The translations under genes were made by a program, and so were the position numbers. From an uncultured Pelagibacteraceae bacterium (GTDB lineage Bacteria > Pseudomonadota > Alphaproteobacteria > Pelagibacterales > Pelagibacteraceae), in NCBI GenBank assembly GCA_902615045.1, contig CACMNP010000009.1, forward strand, positions 1-39,460: a stretch of DNA of 39,460 nucleotides, written 5' to 3'. The notes under the pieces were generated by a model. That model saw only the letters and a list, made by a program, of their open reading frames with translations, had not been told where the DNA came from and ran no database searches. Each line of letters opens with the position of its first letter. The first letter of the stretch is position 1. Shown here piece by piece: positions 26,251 through 36,645 of this stretch.

Positions 26251-27874
26251 TATTGACGAAAATTTTAAATTTGAAGAAAATAGATCAAATTTAAAAATAT
26301 CTTTTGAACGTATATCATTTATTTTCTTCATCTTTTTTATAATTACAATAATTTTTACGTCTAAAACTATCTATCTAGGATTTAAAAAAACAAACCAAAC
26401 TCAAACTTTAAAAGAAAAAGAACAATATAGAGCATCTATCATGGATAGAAATGGAAATATTATTGCTAAAACAGTGCGTGTGACCAATTTAGGCATAAAT
26501 CCAAATCAACTAATTAACAAAGAAAAATTATTAATTTCTTTAAAATTAATATTTCCTGACAAGAATTTTGAAAAGGAAATCAACGGAAAAAAGTTTTTTT
26601 ATGTCAAAAAGAAAATATCTCCATCAAAACTAGAAAAAATAAAATTACTGGGAGAAAAATCGTTTAAAGAGGAAGAAAACATTGCTCGTGTTTATCCTAA
26701 CGGTAATCTTTTCAGTCATATATTAGGACAGATTGATACAGATAATAATGGTGTGTCTGGTATAGAAAAATCTTTTGACTATGAATTAACAACATCAAAC
26801 AAACCATTAAAACTTTCTTTAGATACTGAAATACAATATTTGGTAAGAGAAGAATTATTAAAATTTCAAGAAATTTTTAATAGTTATGGAAGTACAGCTA
26901 TTTTAATGAATGTTAACAGCGGTGAGATTATATCGATGGTTTCTATACCAGATTTTGATTTAAATAAAAGAGAAGATATTTCTGATAAAAAATTTATAAA
27001 CAGATCCACAAAAGGTGTTTATGAACTTGGATCAGTTTTTAAAACATTTACACTGGCTGCTGGATTTCAACAAAATGTTATCCAAGAAGATACCCTTTTT
27101 AAAAATCTACCAAAAAAAATAAAATGTGCGGGAAGGTCGATATCTGAATATGATATGGATATTCCATCTAGTCTTACTGCAGAAGAAATATTAATTAGAT
27201 CTGGAAATATTGGTTCAATTAAAATTGCTCAGAAAGTCGGTTTAGAAAATTTTAAAAAGTTTCTAGAAAATTTAGATTTATTATATAAAATACAATTTGA
27301 TATTGAAGAAGTTGGAAATCCAATTCCGTTTAAATGGGGAAAATGTAAATTAGCTACAGCAGCATATGGTCATGGTATAACAACCACACCACTTCAACTT
27401 GCAAAAGCTTATGCAATAATTGCAAATGGTGGATATAAAATAAAACCAACTTTAATTAAAAAAGAGAAAAATTTAAAAAGAGGCGAGCAAATAATTACAC
27501 AAGAAAATTCGAATAAAATTAATGAAATATTGAGAAAAATTGTAACATCCGAACAGGGCACAGCTAATTTAGCAAATATTGCTGGTTATGAAATTGCTGG
27601 AAAAACAGGAACAGCTCAAAAATCTATAAAGGGTAAATATTCTAAAAAAAAAATAAATACTTTTGCTTCAATTTTTCCAATATCTTCTCCAAAATATGTT
27701 TTAATTGTTTTATTAGATGAACCAAAATTGAGTGAAACTTATATTTATGAATATAATGATGGTAAAAAAAGGAAGATAATAGGTACACCTTTTAATACTG
27801 CTGGTTGGACTTCTGTTGAGGTTGCCAAAAATATAATTGAGAAAATCGGGCCTATTTTAGCCATAAAATATTAA
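26243..27874 (+). CDS. ftsI: Septal peptidoglycan transpeptidase FtsI (PBP3)
   Basis: FtsI is the class B penicillin-binding protein that crosslinks septal peptidoglycan together with FtsW. The 543-residue product has a cytoplasmic tail, one membrane segment (about 24-40), the dimerisation/pedestal domain with RASIMDRNGNIIAKT, and a transpeptidase domain with SVFK (catalytic Ser264, Lys267), SGN (320-322) and KTG (454-456, in AGKTGTAQK). FGYGHGI-type sequence occurs as AAYGHGITTTPLQLA. It is slightly shorter than E. coli FtsI. Translation is coupled to ftsL by an 8-nt overlap; the murE-murF fusion follows after 11 nt. Confidence 0.95.
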   Translation: MNNIDENFKFEENRSNLKISFERISFIFFIFFIITIIFTSKTIYLGFKKTNQTQTLKEKEQYRASIMDRNGNIIAKTVRVTNLGINPNQLINKEKLLISLKLIFPDKNFEKEINGKKFFYVKKKISPSKLEKIKLLGEKSFKEEENIARVYPNGNLFSHILGQIDTDNNGVSGIEKSFDYELTTSNKPLKLSLDTEIQYLVREELLKFQEIFNSYGSTAILMNVNSGEIISMVSIPDFDLNKREDISDKKFINRSTKGVYELGSVFKTFTLAAGFQQNVIQEDTLFKNLPKKIKCAGRSISEYDMDIPSSLTAEEILIRSGNIGSIKIAQKVGLENFKKFLENLDLLYKIQFDIEEVGNPIPFKWGKCKLATAAYGHGITTTPLQLAKAYAIIANGGYKIKPTLIKKEKNLKRGEQIITQENSNKINEILRKIVTSEQGTANLANIAGYEIAGKTGTAQKSIKGKYSKKKINTFASIFPISSPKYVLIVLLDEPKLSETYIYEYNDGKKRKIIGTPFNTAGWTSVEVAKNIIEKIGPILAIKY

Positions 27875-27885
27875 GAAATTTCATA

Positions 27886-30714
27886 ATGATATTAAAAAGC
27901 TTTTTTAAAAATCTTAAAAAAGATTTTAATAATAAAAGTTTTGATGGATTTGAATTTAATTCAAAAAAAATAAAAAAAAATTATATATTTTTTGCAATAC
28001 AGGGTAGTAAATTTAATGGAAATAATTTTATAAATGATGCCATTAAAAGAGGAGCCCGAATAATTGTATCAAATAAATTTAAAACTGGAGTCAATAAAGG
28101 TGTATTATATATAAAAGTAAGCGATCCTAGGTTAGCCTTATCAAGTTTTGCAAATAAATATTACAATAAAAAACCAAATAATATAATTGGTGTAACTGGT
28201 ACAAACGGTAAATCATCTATAGTCAATTTTTATTACCAGATATTAAAACTTAATAAAAAAAGAGTAGCCTCAATTGGAACTTTAGGCGTCAAATCGAATG
28301 GTGTAAACTTAAAACTTAACAATACAACTGTTGATGCTATTACAATGAATAAAATACTTGCGAATTTAAAGAAAAAAAAAATTGAAAATGTAATTTTAGA
28401 AGCATCAAGTCATGGCCTTCATCAAAAAAGATTACATGGTATTAAATTTAGCACATCTATATTCACTAATTTAAGCAGAGATCATTTAGATTATCACAAA
28501 AATTACAAAAATTATTTTAATTCAAAATTAATTTTATTTAATGAGTTGACAAATAAAAATGGAAATTTGATATTTGATAATGATTTAAAATATTCACAAA
28601 TCTTTAAAAAAATAGCCATAAGAAAAAAATTAAATTTATTAAATATTGGTACATCAGATAGTCATTTAAAAATTAATTCAATTAAGATTTTAAATAACTA
28701 CCAACATATAAAGTTTACTTTTAAAAATAAGGAATACCAATTTAAAACAAGCCTAATTGGAAAAATACAAATTAAGAATTTGATGATGGCTATTGCAGCA
28801 GCAATTAAAAGTAATCTAAAAATTGATGATATTGTTAAAAAGCTTAAGTATATTAAACCCGTAAAAGGAAGGCTCGAGATAATCGGAACAACCAAAGATA
28901 AATCAATTTTTATTTTAGACTATGCTCATACTCCAGAGGCTCTTAAAACAAGTATAGAAAATATTAAAGAACAGTTTGGTTTAAGAAAAATTAATATTGT
29001 ATTTGGATGTGGCGGTGAAAGAGATAAAGAAAAAAGACCAATAATGGGCAAAATTGCTAACAAACTATGTAATTATATTTATCTTACAGACGATAATCCT
29101 AGAAGTGAAAATCCAGAAAATATCAGAGCAAGTATTAAAAAATCAATTTTACCATCTAAAATGATTGAAATACCATCAAGAAAATTAGCTATAAAAAAAG
29201 CAATTTTAAATAGTAAGTCTGATGAGGTTTTAATTATTGCAGGAAAGGGACATGAGAACACTCAAGAATATATTAAAAAAAATAAATTTTCTGACAAAGA
29301 TAATATAAAAAAATCAATAATTTTAAAAAATAGAATTTTATCAAACGATTGGAAATTAAATATACTTAGAGAAATTATAAATAACAAAAAAATAGATAGA
29401 ATAAAAAATTTAAAAATTAGCACTAATTCGAAAGAACAAAATAAAGGTAAAATTTTCATTGGAATTAAGGGGAAATCTTTTAATGGAAATGATTTTGCAG
29501 ACGAAGCTCTAAAAAATGGAGCAAAATTAGCAATACTTCAAAATAACAAAAATTATAGTAAAAAAAAGATTAATGTTAAAAGTACTCTAGAATTATTAAT
29601 TAAATTTTCACAAAAGATAAGAATTTCTTCAAATGCATCTCAAGTTGCAATTACAGGATCTTCAGGCAAAACTTCGCTGAAAGAATTGTTAGGACAATGT
29701 CTTCAAAAAAATTATTCCACAGTATTTTCTAAAAATTCATTCAATAATAAATTTGGTTTACCGATTTCATTAATAAATTTAAATAAGGATACGACTTATG
29801 GAATATTTGAAATTGGAATGGATAAAAAGGGAGAAATAGACTATTTATCAAAAATAATTAAACCAGACGTTGGAGTTATTACAAATATTAGTTATGCGCA
29901 CGCCAAAAATTTTAAATCTTTATTGGATATAGCTAAAGCCAAATCAGAGATTATTTTCAACATAAGAAAAAATGGCACAATTGTATTGAATAAAGATGAT
30001 AAATTTTTCGATTTTTTTTCAAATTTAGCGAACAAAAATAATTTAAATATCATTTCTTTTGGTAAACATAAAAATTCTAATATTAGATTATCTAAATTAA
30101 AAAAATCTACGAAATCTTATATCATCTATATTGATGTAGCTTCTAAAACTTTTAATTTTAAAATTAATAATAACTTATTACCTTATTTGGATAATATATT
30201 GGCTTCCATAGCAGTTTGTAAAAGTTTAAATATCATTGATAAAATAAAAAGTAACTTTTTTTCTAATTATAAAATACCAAGTGGTAGAGGAAATATCAAA
30301 AAATTCAATATCGGCTCTAAAATAGTTAATATAATAGATGAAAGTTATAACTCAAATCCATTATCTCTTAATTTCTCAATTAAGAAATTTGATAATTTAA
30401 CAGTAAATCCAAATAAAAAATTTATGCTACTAGGTGACATGTTAGAATTAGGAAAATTTTCAAAAAAACTTCATATTGAAGCTGCAAAAGATATCAATAA
30501 GGCAAAGTTCAAAAAGCTGTTTGTTTATGGGAATTATATCATAGAAACATTTAACAAAATTAGAACACAAAAAAGAGGAAAAATACTTAAATCAACTAGT
30601 GAAATTTTTAATATAATAAAAAATGATTTAAATAATGGTGATTTTTTAATGATAAAGGGCTCAAATTCTACAGGACTAAATCAAATAACCAAACAAATTG
30701 GATCAAAATCTTAA
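27886..30714 (+). CDS. murE/murF: MurE-MurF fusion: UDP-MurNAc-dipeptide:DAP ligase and D-Ala-D-Ala-adding ligase
   Basis: One 942-residue frame carries two Mur ligases. Residues 1 to about 485 are MurE: the N-terminal FNSKKIKKNYIFFAIQG, P-loop TGTNGKSS (104-111), EASSHGLHQKRL, FILDYAHTPEAL and DNPR (403-406), which marks meso-diaminopimelate specificity. About 490-942 are MurF: STNSKEQNKGKIFIGIKG, P-loop TGSSGKTS (590-597), KNSFNNKFGLP, DESYNSNPLSL (818-828) and GDMLELG (850-856). Both catalytic sets look intact, so the enzyme should add DAP and then D-Ala-D-Ala to the muropeptide precursor. No stop or frameshift separates the halves. It shares one base with the mraY start. Confidence 0.95.
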   Translation: MILKSFFKNLKKDFNNKSFDGFEFNSKKIKKNYIFFAIQGSKFNGNNFINDAIKRGARIIVSNKFKTGVNKGVLYIKVSDPRLALSSFANKYYNKKPNNIIGVTGTNGKSSIVNFYYQILKLNKKRVASIGTLGVKSNGVNLKLNNTTVDAITMNKILANLKKKKIENVILEASSHGLHQKRLHGIKFSTSIFTNLSRDHLDYHKNYKNYFNSKLILFNELTNKNGNLIFDNDLKYSQIFKKIAIRKKLNLLNIGTSDSHLKINSIKILNNYQHIKFTFKNKEYQFKTSLIGKIQIKNLMMAIAAAIKSNLKIDDIVKKLKYIKPVKGRLEIIGTTKDKSIFILDYAHTPEALKTSIENIKEQFGLRKINIVFGCGGERDKEKRPIMGKIANKLCNYIYLTDDNPRSENPENIRASIKKSILPSKMIEIPSRKLAIKKAILNSKSDEVLIIAGKGHENTQEYIKKNKFSDKDNIKKSIILKNRILSNDWKLNILREIINNKKIDRIKNLKISTNSKEQNKGKIFIGIKGKSFNGNDFADEALKNGAKLAILQNNKNYSKKKINVKSTLELLIKFSQKIRISSNASQVAITGSSGKTSLKELLGQCLQKNYSTVFSKNSFNNKFGLPISLINLNKDTTYGIFEIGMDKKGEIDYLSKIIKPDVGVITNISYAHAKNFKSLLDIAKAKSEIIFNIRKNGTIVLNKDDKFFDFFSNLANKNNLNIISFGKHKNSNIRLSKLKKSTKSYIIYIDVASKTFNFKINNNLLPYLDNILASIAVCKSLNIIDKIKSNFFSNYKIPSGRGNIKKFNIGSKIVNIIDESYNSNPLSLNFSIKKFDNLTVNPNKKFMLLGDMLELGKFSKKLHIEAAKDINKAKFKKLFVYGNYIIETFNKIRTQKRGKILKSTSEIFNIIKNDLNNGDFLMIKGSNSTGLNQITKQIGSKS

Positions 30715-31799
30715 TGTTGTTTGAACTTTTTTCAATACTAGTAGATCAATTTAGTTTTTTGAATGTTTTTAAATATTTAACAGTAAGAACTGGTCTTTCT
30801 ATGTTTACAGCTATGGTTGTTGTTTTTTTAGTTGGAAACCCATTAATTAATTTTTTTTCTTCAAAACAGATTCATAATCCAATCAGAGAAGATGGACCTA
30901 GCGATCATATAATTAGAAAAATTGGAACACCTACAATGGGAGGACTAATAATATTACTAGGTGTTTTTTCAGGAGTATTGCTATGGGGTGACTTATCAAA
31001 TCCTTACAATTGGTTTTTAATATTTATTGCAGCTTCTTTTGGATTATTGGGAGCTTATGACGATTATAAAAAAATAAAGTTAAAAAGTTCGAATGGAATT
31101 TCTTCTAAACTAAAAATCTCTCTACAAATTATTTTAGCTTTGATTGGTATATTTATACTTTATATCACAAGTGATTCTGATCAAATAAATAATCTATATT
31201 TTCCTTTTTTTAAAAACTTAGTAATCAATCTTGGCTGGTTTTTTATACCTTTTTATATGTTCATATTAGTTGGAGCTTCAAATGCAGTTAATTTAACGGA
31301 TGGTTTAGACGGATTAGCAACAGTTCCTGTTATGTTAGTTGCCGCTTGTTTTGCATTTATTAGTTACGTCTCTGGTAACATAATTTTTTCTGATTATCTT
31401 CAAATCGCATACATAGAGGGTGTAGGAGAAGCTTCAATTTTTTGTGGATCAATAATCGGGGCTTGTTTAGGTTTTTTATGGTTTAATGCACCACCAGCAA
31501 AAATTTTTATGGGAGACACTGGATCTTTATCATTAGGTGGTTCACTGGGAGCGGTTGGTATAATAACGAAGCACGAAATCGTGTTAGCAATAACAGGCGG
31601 ATTATTTGTTTTAGAAGCTGTTTCTGTAATAGTTCAAGTTATTTCCTATAAATTAACAGGTAAAAGAATATTTAAAATGGCTCCAATACACCATCATTTT
31701 GAAAAAAAAGGATGGCCAGAGTCAACGGTTGTAATTAGATTTTGGATAATTTCTATTATTCTAGCGATGATTGGATTAGCAACTTTGAAACTTAGATAA
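30714..31799 (+). CDS. mraY: Phospho-MurNAc-pentapeptide transferase
   Basis: MraY transfers phospho-MurNAc-pentapeptide to undecaprenyl phosphate, giving lipid I at the inner membrane. The 361-residue, ten-helix protein has TPTMGGLIIL, the catalytic Asp pair region LGAYDDYKK, NLTDGLDGLAT (Mg-binding), FMGDTGSLSLGG, and the HHHFEKKGWPE loop near the C-terminus. These are the standard family motifs and the length is normal. It overlaps the upstream fusion gene and downstream murD by one base each, giving TAATG-type junctions. Confidence 0.97.
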   Translation: MLFELFSILVDQFSFLNVFKYLTVRTGLSMFTAMVVVFLVGNPLINFFSSKQIHNPIREDGPSDHIIRKIGTPTMGGLIILLGVFSGVLLWGDLSNPYNWFLIFIAASFGLLGAYDDYKKIKLKSSNGISSKLKISLQIILALIGIFILYITSDSDQINNLYFPFFKNLVINLGWFFIPFYMFILVGASNAVNLTDGLDGLATVPVMLVAACFAFISYVSGNIIFSDYLQIAYIEGVGEASIFCGSIIGACLGFLWFNAPPAKIFMGDTGSLSLGGSLGAVGIITKHEIVLAITGGLFVLEAVSVIVQVISYKLTGKRIFKMAPIHHHFEKKGWPESTVVIRFWIISIILAMIGLATLKLR

Positions 31800-33088
31800 T
31801 GAACTTAAAAAATGAAACGCTAAGTAAAAATTTTTTAATTTATGGTTTTGGAAAATCTGGAATTTCATCATTAAAATATTTAAAAAAGAAAAATAGGTGT
31901 TTTATTTTTGATGATGATAAGAAAAAAATTAAAAATAAATATAAAAAATTTTTTATTTCTAAATCAAAATTATTAAATAATAATTTTGATAATATAGTTA
32001 TAAGTCCTGGTATTAATATAAATAAATGCCAGTTATCAAATTATTTAAAAAAGAACCAAAAAAAAGTTATTACTGATTTTGATATATTTTATAAATTTAA
32101 TCCTGAAGTTTTAACAATTACGATTACTGGTACGAACGGAAAGTCAACCACAAGTAAGTTGCTTTATGATATCTTAAAGAAACACCGTTATGATACTAGG
32201 CTAACTGGAAATATTGGAAATCCTATTTTAGAGGAAAAAAGAGTTACCAAAAATACTATCTTTGTTATTGAGGCTTCTTCTTATCAGCTGGCTTATAGTA
32301 AATATTTCAAATCAAAATTTTCTATAATCATTAATATTTCCCCAGATCATTTAGAAAGGCACAATACAATGAAAAATTATGTATTATCAAAATTAAAATG
32401 TGTAACAAGACAAAACGAAAATGATGTAGCAATAATAACAAACACTAATTTATTGAAAGACTTATTAAGAACTAAAAATATAAAATCCAAAATAATATAT
32501 GTAAGTAAAAATAAGTATGCATATTTAAAAAATAAATTAAGTAATGATAATTTTAAAAACTCAACAAATTTTCAAAATTTAAATTTTTTATTTGAGCTAT
32601 CGAAACATATGAAACTTAATTTAAAAACTGTAATAAAAACTATTAATAAATTTAAACCTTTGAAATTTAGACAGGAAGTGATCCATCAATCGAAATATTT
32701 AAAAATAATAAATGACTCTAAGTCAACTACATTATCTTCTACTGTTCCATTTTTAGAGTCTAATGAAAAAATTATATGGATCTTGGGAGGATTATTTAAA
32801 AAGGGTGACAAATTTAATTTAAATAAAAAGTATTTTAAAAATTTAGAAGCATATATTTACGGAAAAGATAGAAAAGTTTTCCTCAAACTATTTAAAAGTA
32901 AAATTAAAGTTAATCTATCAAAAGATCTTAGAAATACTCTTAAATTAATTCCAAACATTAAGGATATAAAAACAAAGGTTACAATTTTATTTAGCCCATC
33001 AGCCGCATCATTTGATCAATACAAAAATTTTGAACAAAGAGGTAGACAATTCAATATGTTAATTAAAAAGTATTTACCAATTGAATGA
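31799..33088 (+). CDS. murD: UDP-MurNAc-L-alanine:D-glutamate ligase
   Basis: MurD adds D-glutamate to UDP-MurNAc-L-Ala in the cytoplasm. The 429-residue product has an N-terminal Rossmann-like domain (YGFGKSGISSLKYL), P-loop TGTNGKSTTSK (110-120), NIGNPI, IEASSYQL, the DHLERH segment, NDSKSTT and a C-terminal SPSAASFDQYKNFEQRG. These are all typical of MurD and separate it from MurC and MurE. The start shares one base with the mraY stop and the end overlaps ftsW by 4 nt. Confidence 0.95.
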   Translation: MNLKNETLSKNFLIYGFGKSGISSLKYLKKKNRCFIFDDDKKKIKNKYKKFFISKSKLLNNNFDNIVISPGININKCQLSNYLKKNQKKVITDFDIFYKFNPEVLTITITGTNGKSTTSKLLYDILKKHRYDTRLTGNIGNPILEEKRVTKNTIFVIEASSYQLAYSKYFKSKFSIIINISPDHLERHNTMKNYVLSKLKCVTRQNENDVAIITNTNLLKDLLRTKNIKSKIIYVSKNKYAYLKNKLSNDNFKNSTNFQNLNFLFELSKHMKLNLKTVIKTINKFKPLKFRQEVIHQSKYLKIINDSKSTTLSSTVPFLESNEKIIWILGGLFKKGDKFNLNKKYFKNLEAYIYGKDRKVFLKLFKSKIKVNLSKDLRNTLKLIPNIKDIKTKVTILFSPSAASFDQYKNFEQRGRQFNMLIKKYLPIE

Positions 33089-34194
33089 ATAAATATTTTG
33101 ATACATTTTATAATTGGTGGAAAAACATCGATAAAACAATTTTTTTGATAATAAGTCTATTATTTTCACTAGGATTGTTCTTCTCTTTAGTTTCAACTTC
33201 AATAATCGCATCAGATAAATTAAACACAAATTCTTACTATTTTTTTTTAAAACATTTAATTTTTGTTTTAATAGGAATATTTTTAATTTTATTTTTATCT
33301 CTACTAGATCAAAAAATTTTAATTAGGTTATCAGTCGTATTATTTGTTATCACATTTATAAGTTTATTCTTAGTTCCCTTAATAGGAGTGGAGGTCAAAG
33401 GGTCAAAGAGATGGTTAGACATTGGCTCATTACCTAGGTTTCAACCTATTGAAACTTTAAAACCTTTTTTTGTTATTGTTATTTCACTAATAATTTCATT
33501 AGAAAAAAAAAACCTTTATATAAAATATCTCTTGAGTTCAGTCATTTTAGTGCCAATTATAATTTTACTCTTATCTCAACCAGACTTAGGACAAACATTA
33601 TTAATAATATCTGTTTGGCTTGCCATTATTTTTGTTTCAGGAATAAATTTATTACTTTTCACAATTTCATTATTAGCTGTGGGTTCATTGACTCTATTTT
33701 TAGTCTTTTTGGTACCAAAGTTTGAATACATAAGAATAAGATTAATGTCATTTTTAGATAATTCTAGTGGTAATAATTACCAGGCTGATAAAGCAAGCGA
33801 TGCAATATCCAGCGGAAGTTTTTTCGGAAAAGGAATAGGTGAAGGAACTTTAAATTCAAGAATACCAGAAGCACATACAGATTATATAATTTCTGTAATT
33901 GCAGAAGAATTTGGAGTAATTATCTTAATAGGTATAATATTACTTTATTTAATATTATCTTATAGAGTTTTAAAAAAAATAAATTTTACAAAAAATAATA
34001 ATTTTAAACTTATATTAGTTGGAAGTATTTCAATAATACTATTGCAAACTTTTATTCATATTGGTGTAAATATAAGAATGCTTCCTACTACAGGCATGAC
34101 TATGCCATTTATTAGTTATGGTGGTTCCTCAATAGTTGGAACATCAATTTTAACTGGAATAATATTAAATTTGACGAAGAGAAAATTAAATTAG
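33085..34194 (+). CDS. ftsW: Septal peptidoglycan polymerase FtsW (SEDS family)
   Basis: FtsW polymerises lipid II at the septum with FtsI. The 369-residue integral membrane protein has about ten hydrophobic segments. SEDS landmarks are KGSKRWLDIGSLPRFQPIE (about 110-128, including the extracellular Pro/Glu region), SQPDLGQTLL with the conserved Asp, the long extracellular loop QADKASDAISSGSFFGKGIGEGT, PEAHTDYIISVIAEEFG, and the C-terminal TGMTMPFISYGGSSIV. RodA is the alternative, but the position between murD and murG is that of FtsW. It overlaps murD by 4 nt and ends 1 nt before murG. Confidence 0.93.
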   Translation: MNKYFDTFYNWWKNIDKTIFLIISLLFSLGLFFSLVSTSIIASDKLNTNSYYFFLKHLIFVLIGIFLILFLSLLDQKILIRLSVVLFVITFISLFLVPLIGVEVKGSKRWLDIGSLPRFQPIETLKPFFVIVISLIISLEKKNLYIKYLLSSVILVPIIILLLSQPDLGQTLLIISVWLAIIFVSGINLLLFTISLLAVGSLTLFLVFLVPKFEYIRIRLMSFLDNSSGNNYQADKASDAISSGSFFGKGIGEGTLNSRIPEAHTDYIISVIAEEFGVIILIGIILLYLILSYRVLKKINFTKNNNFKLILVGSISIILLQTFIHIGVNIRMLPTTGMTMPFISYGGSSIVGTSILTGIILNLTKRKLN

Positions 34195-34195
34195 T

Positions 34196-35272
34196 ATGAA
34201 AAATATACTTATAGTAACAGGTGGTTCTGGTGGCCACGTAGTACCATCTACCTCTTTGTTTGAACATTTGAAAAACAAATTTTTTGTAAAAATGGTATCT
34301 GATTTGAGAGGAAGCAAATATATAAATACTGAAAAATTTAAATATGAATTAATAGATGTACCTAATTTATTTTTAAAACCTTATTTACTTCCAATAAATA
34401 TTTTTAAATATTTTCTAAACATTTTTCAATCTATTAGATTTTTAAAAAATAATAAGACAAATATTGTGATTAGTACTGGTGGGTACATGACATTTCCATT
34501 TTGCTTAGCCGCATTTATATTACAAAAAAAAGTTTTCTTGTTTGAGCCTAATAGTGTTTTAGGTAGATCTAACCGCTTTGCTTTGAAATTTTCAACAAAA
34601 ATAATTTGTTACGATGAAAATTTAAGAAACTTCCCAATAAAATATAATGCTAAAAAAGTTATAGTCAAACCTATTTTAAAAAAAGAAATATATAACATAG
34701 AAAAAAATATAATTAATTTAAAAAAAGAAATAAAAAAAATTCTTATTATCGGTGGTAGTCAGGGCGCATCGTTTTTTGACGAAAATATTACTGAATTAAT
34801 TATCGAAATTTCAAAAAAACGAAATTTCGAAGTTATACAACAAATATCAAATATTAATAATTTATCTTCAATAAAAAATAAATATAACAAATCAAATATA
34901 AACTACAAATTTATTGAATTTACCAATGATAGTCATGAACTCTACAACGGTATAGATCTAGCAATTACCAGAGGAGGCGCAAGTACATTAAGTGAACTTT
35001 CATTCTTAAATATACCATTTATTTCAATCCCCCTCCCATCCGCAAGAGATAATCACCAATTCTATAATTCAGAATTTTACTATAAAAAAAATTGTTGTTG
35101 GTTAATAAAACAAAAGGAATTCGAATTTAAAAAATTTTCAAAGATGATATTTGAAATATTTAACGATTATAAAAATTACAACGAAAAATTAAAAAATCTT
35201 GAGGAAATTACTAAAAAAAATACTTGGAATAATATAAACAATAAGATTATAGAAATTATAGATGAAAATTAA
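34196..35272 (+). CDS. murG: Lipid II-forming GlcNAc transferase MurG
   Basis: MurG transfers GlcNAc from UDP-GlcNAc to lipid I on the inner face of the cytoplasmic membrane. The 358-residue GT-B protein has GGSGGHVVPS (9-18; Ser where most MurG have Thr), a second G-loop region STGGYMTFP, FEPNSVLGRSNR (usual HEQN), IGGSQGASFFD, and the C-terminal donor-site TRGGASTLSELSF and PLPSARDNHQFYN. The HEQN to FEPN change is visible, but the rest is well kept. It overlaps murC by 11 nt. Confidence 0.95.
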   Translation: MKNILIVTGGSGGHVVPSTSLFEHLKNKFFVKMVSDLRGSKYINTEKFKYELIDVPNLFLKPYLLPINIFKYFLNIFQSIRFLKNNKTNIVISTGGYMTFPFCLAAFILQKKVFLFEPNSVLGRSNRFALKFSTKIICYDENLRNFPIKYNAKKVIVKPILKKEIYNIEKNIINLKKEIKKILIIGGSQGASFFDENITELIIEISKKRNFEVIQQISNINNLSSIKNKYNKSNINYKFIEFTNDSHELYNGIDLAITRGGASTLSELSFLNIPFISIPLPSARDNHQFYNSEFYYKKNCCWLIKQKEFEFKKFSKMIFEIFNDYKNYNEKLKNLEEITKKNTWNNINNKIIEIIDEN

Positions 35273-36644
35273 TATTGGAAAAACTGAACTAATTCATTTT
35301 GTAGGAATTGGTGGGATTGGTATGAGTGGCTTAGCATTAATAATGGATAGTTTAGGCTTTAAAATACAAGGAAGCGACAAATCAGATAATAAAAATCTTA
35401 ACTTACTAAGAAAAAGAAAAATTCCAATTTATTTAAATCATAATAAGCAAAATATAAATAATTGTACTGTATTAGTAGTTTCATCTGCTATAAAAAAATC
35501 AAATCCAGAATATAGGCATGCTAAAAAATTAAACTTACCAATATATAAAAGAGGAGAATTGTTAGGTCATATAGTCTCTTTAATGAAAAATATTGTTGTG
35601 ACAGGATCACACGGCAAAACAACAACAACATCAATTTTGTCAAACATTATGAACTATGCAAAATTAGACCCCACAATAATTAACGGAGGTGTTTTGAATT
35701 CAATAGGAAGTTCGGCAAAATTAGGAAAAAGCGACTGGAGTTTAGTTGAATCAGATGAGTCGGATGGAAGTTTTCTACAAATACCTTTTAATTATTCAAT
35801 AATAACTAACATTGACAATGAACACTTGGATTATTACAGAACTATGAAAAATTTAAAAAATAAATTCATAGAATTTATTGATAAAACACCTTCTTTCGGA
35901 AAGGCTTTTCTGTGTTTAGATGACGAAAATGTAAAAAATATTTTACCAAAAATTAAAAATAACAATTACTATACTTTTGGTTTAAATAAGAAATCAAATT
36001 TTCATATTTTCAATATAATTCAGAATAAAGATTATTCAAAATTTAATATTAAAATAAAAATACCGGGCAAAACAAAAATTATAAAAAATATTTCAATACC
36101 TTTGTTAGGTTTGCATAATATAAAAAATGCAACTTCTGCATTGGCAGTAGCTTTTTCAATTGGTGTATCAGATAAAATAATTAAATTAGGTCTCAAAAAC
36201 TTTAATGGAGTCCAGAGAAGATTTAATTTCTTATTTGAAATTAATAAAGTGCCATTTTTCGACGACTACGCTCATCATCCAACTGAAATTTCATCAGTAT
36301 TAGATGGTGTCAGTAAAGTATATAATAAAGAAGAAATAGTTTGTATTTTCCAACCGCATAGGATTTCAAGAGTAAAAAATTTAAAAATTGAATTTTCTAA
36401 ATGCTTTAAAAATGCAAACACAGTTTTACTTTGTCCAATTTATAAAGCTAGTGAAACTATAAAATTAGGATTCTCTTACACTTCATTTGCAAAATTAATT
36501 GCAAAAAATTCTAAAGTTAATCTGATAATGCTTAAAAATGAAATAGATTTAAAAAAAATTACAAAAAACATTGCATTCGGAAATAAAATTTTTATTGCTA
36601 TGGGTGCAGGATCTATAACAAATTGGGTAAGAAATCTTAATTGA
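35262..36644 (+). CDS. murC: UDP-MurNAc:L-alanine ligase
   Basis: MurC adds L-alanine to UDP-MurNAc, the first amino acid of the stem peptide. The 460-residue product has IHFVGIGGIGMSGLA at 11-25, P-loop GSHGKTTTTS (115-124), LVESDESDGSFLQ, TNIDNEHLDYY, LGLHNIKNATSALAVA, and DDYAHHPTEI near the C-terminal domain. The length is normal. It begins inside murG (11-nt overlap) and murB follows after 1 nt. Confidence 0.97.
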   Translation: MKINIGKTELIHFVGIGGIGMSGLALIMDSLGFKIQGSDKSDNKNLNLLRKRKIPIYLNHNKQNINNCTVLVVSSAIKKSNPEYRHAKKLNLPIYKRGELLGHIVSLMKNIVVTGSHGKTTTTSILSNIMNYAKLDPTIINGGVLNSIGSSAKLGKSDWSLVESDESDGSFLQIPFNYSIITNIDNEHLDYYRTMKNLKNKFIEFIDKTPSFGKAFLCLDDENVKNILPKIKNNNYYTFGLNKKSNFHIFNIIQNKDYSKFNIKIKIPGKTKIIKNISIPLLGLHNIKNATSALAVAFSIGVSDKIIKLGLKNFNGVQRRFNFLFEINKVPFFDDYAHHPTEISSVLDGVSKVYNKEEIVCIFQPHRISRVKNLKIEFSKCFKNANTVLLCPIYKASETIKLGFSYTSFAKLIAKNSKVNLIMLKNEIDLKKITKNIAFGNKIFIAMGAGSITNWVRNLN

Positions 36645-36645
36645 T

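Noticed and set aside
27886..30714. murE-murF as a frameshift artefact
   Set aside because: Both halves are full length with intact motifs and a sensible linker in a single frame. An artefact would normally damage one end.
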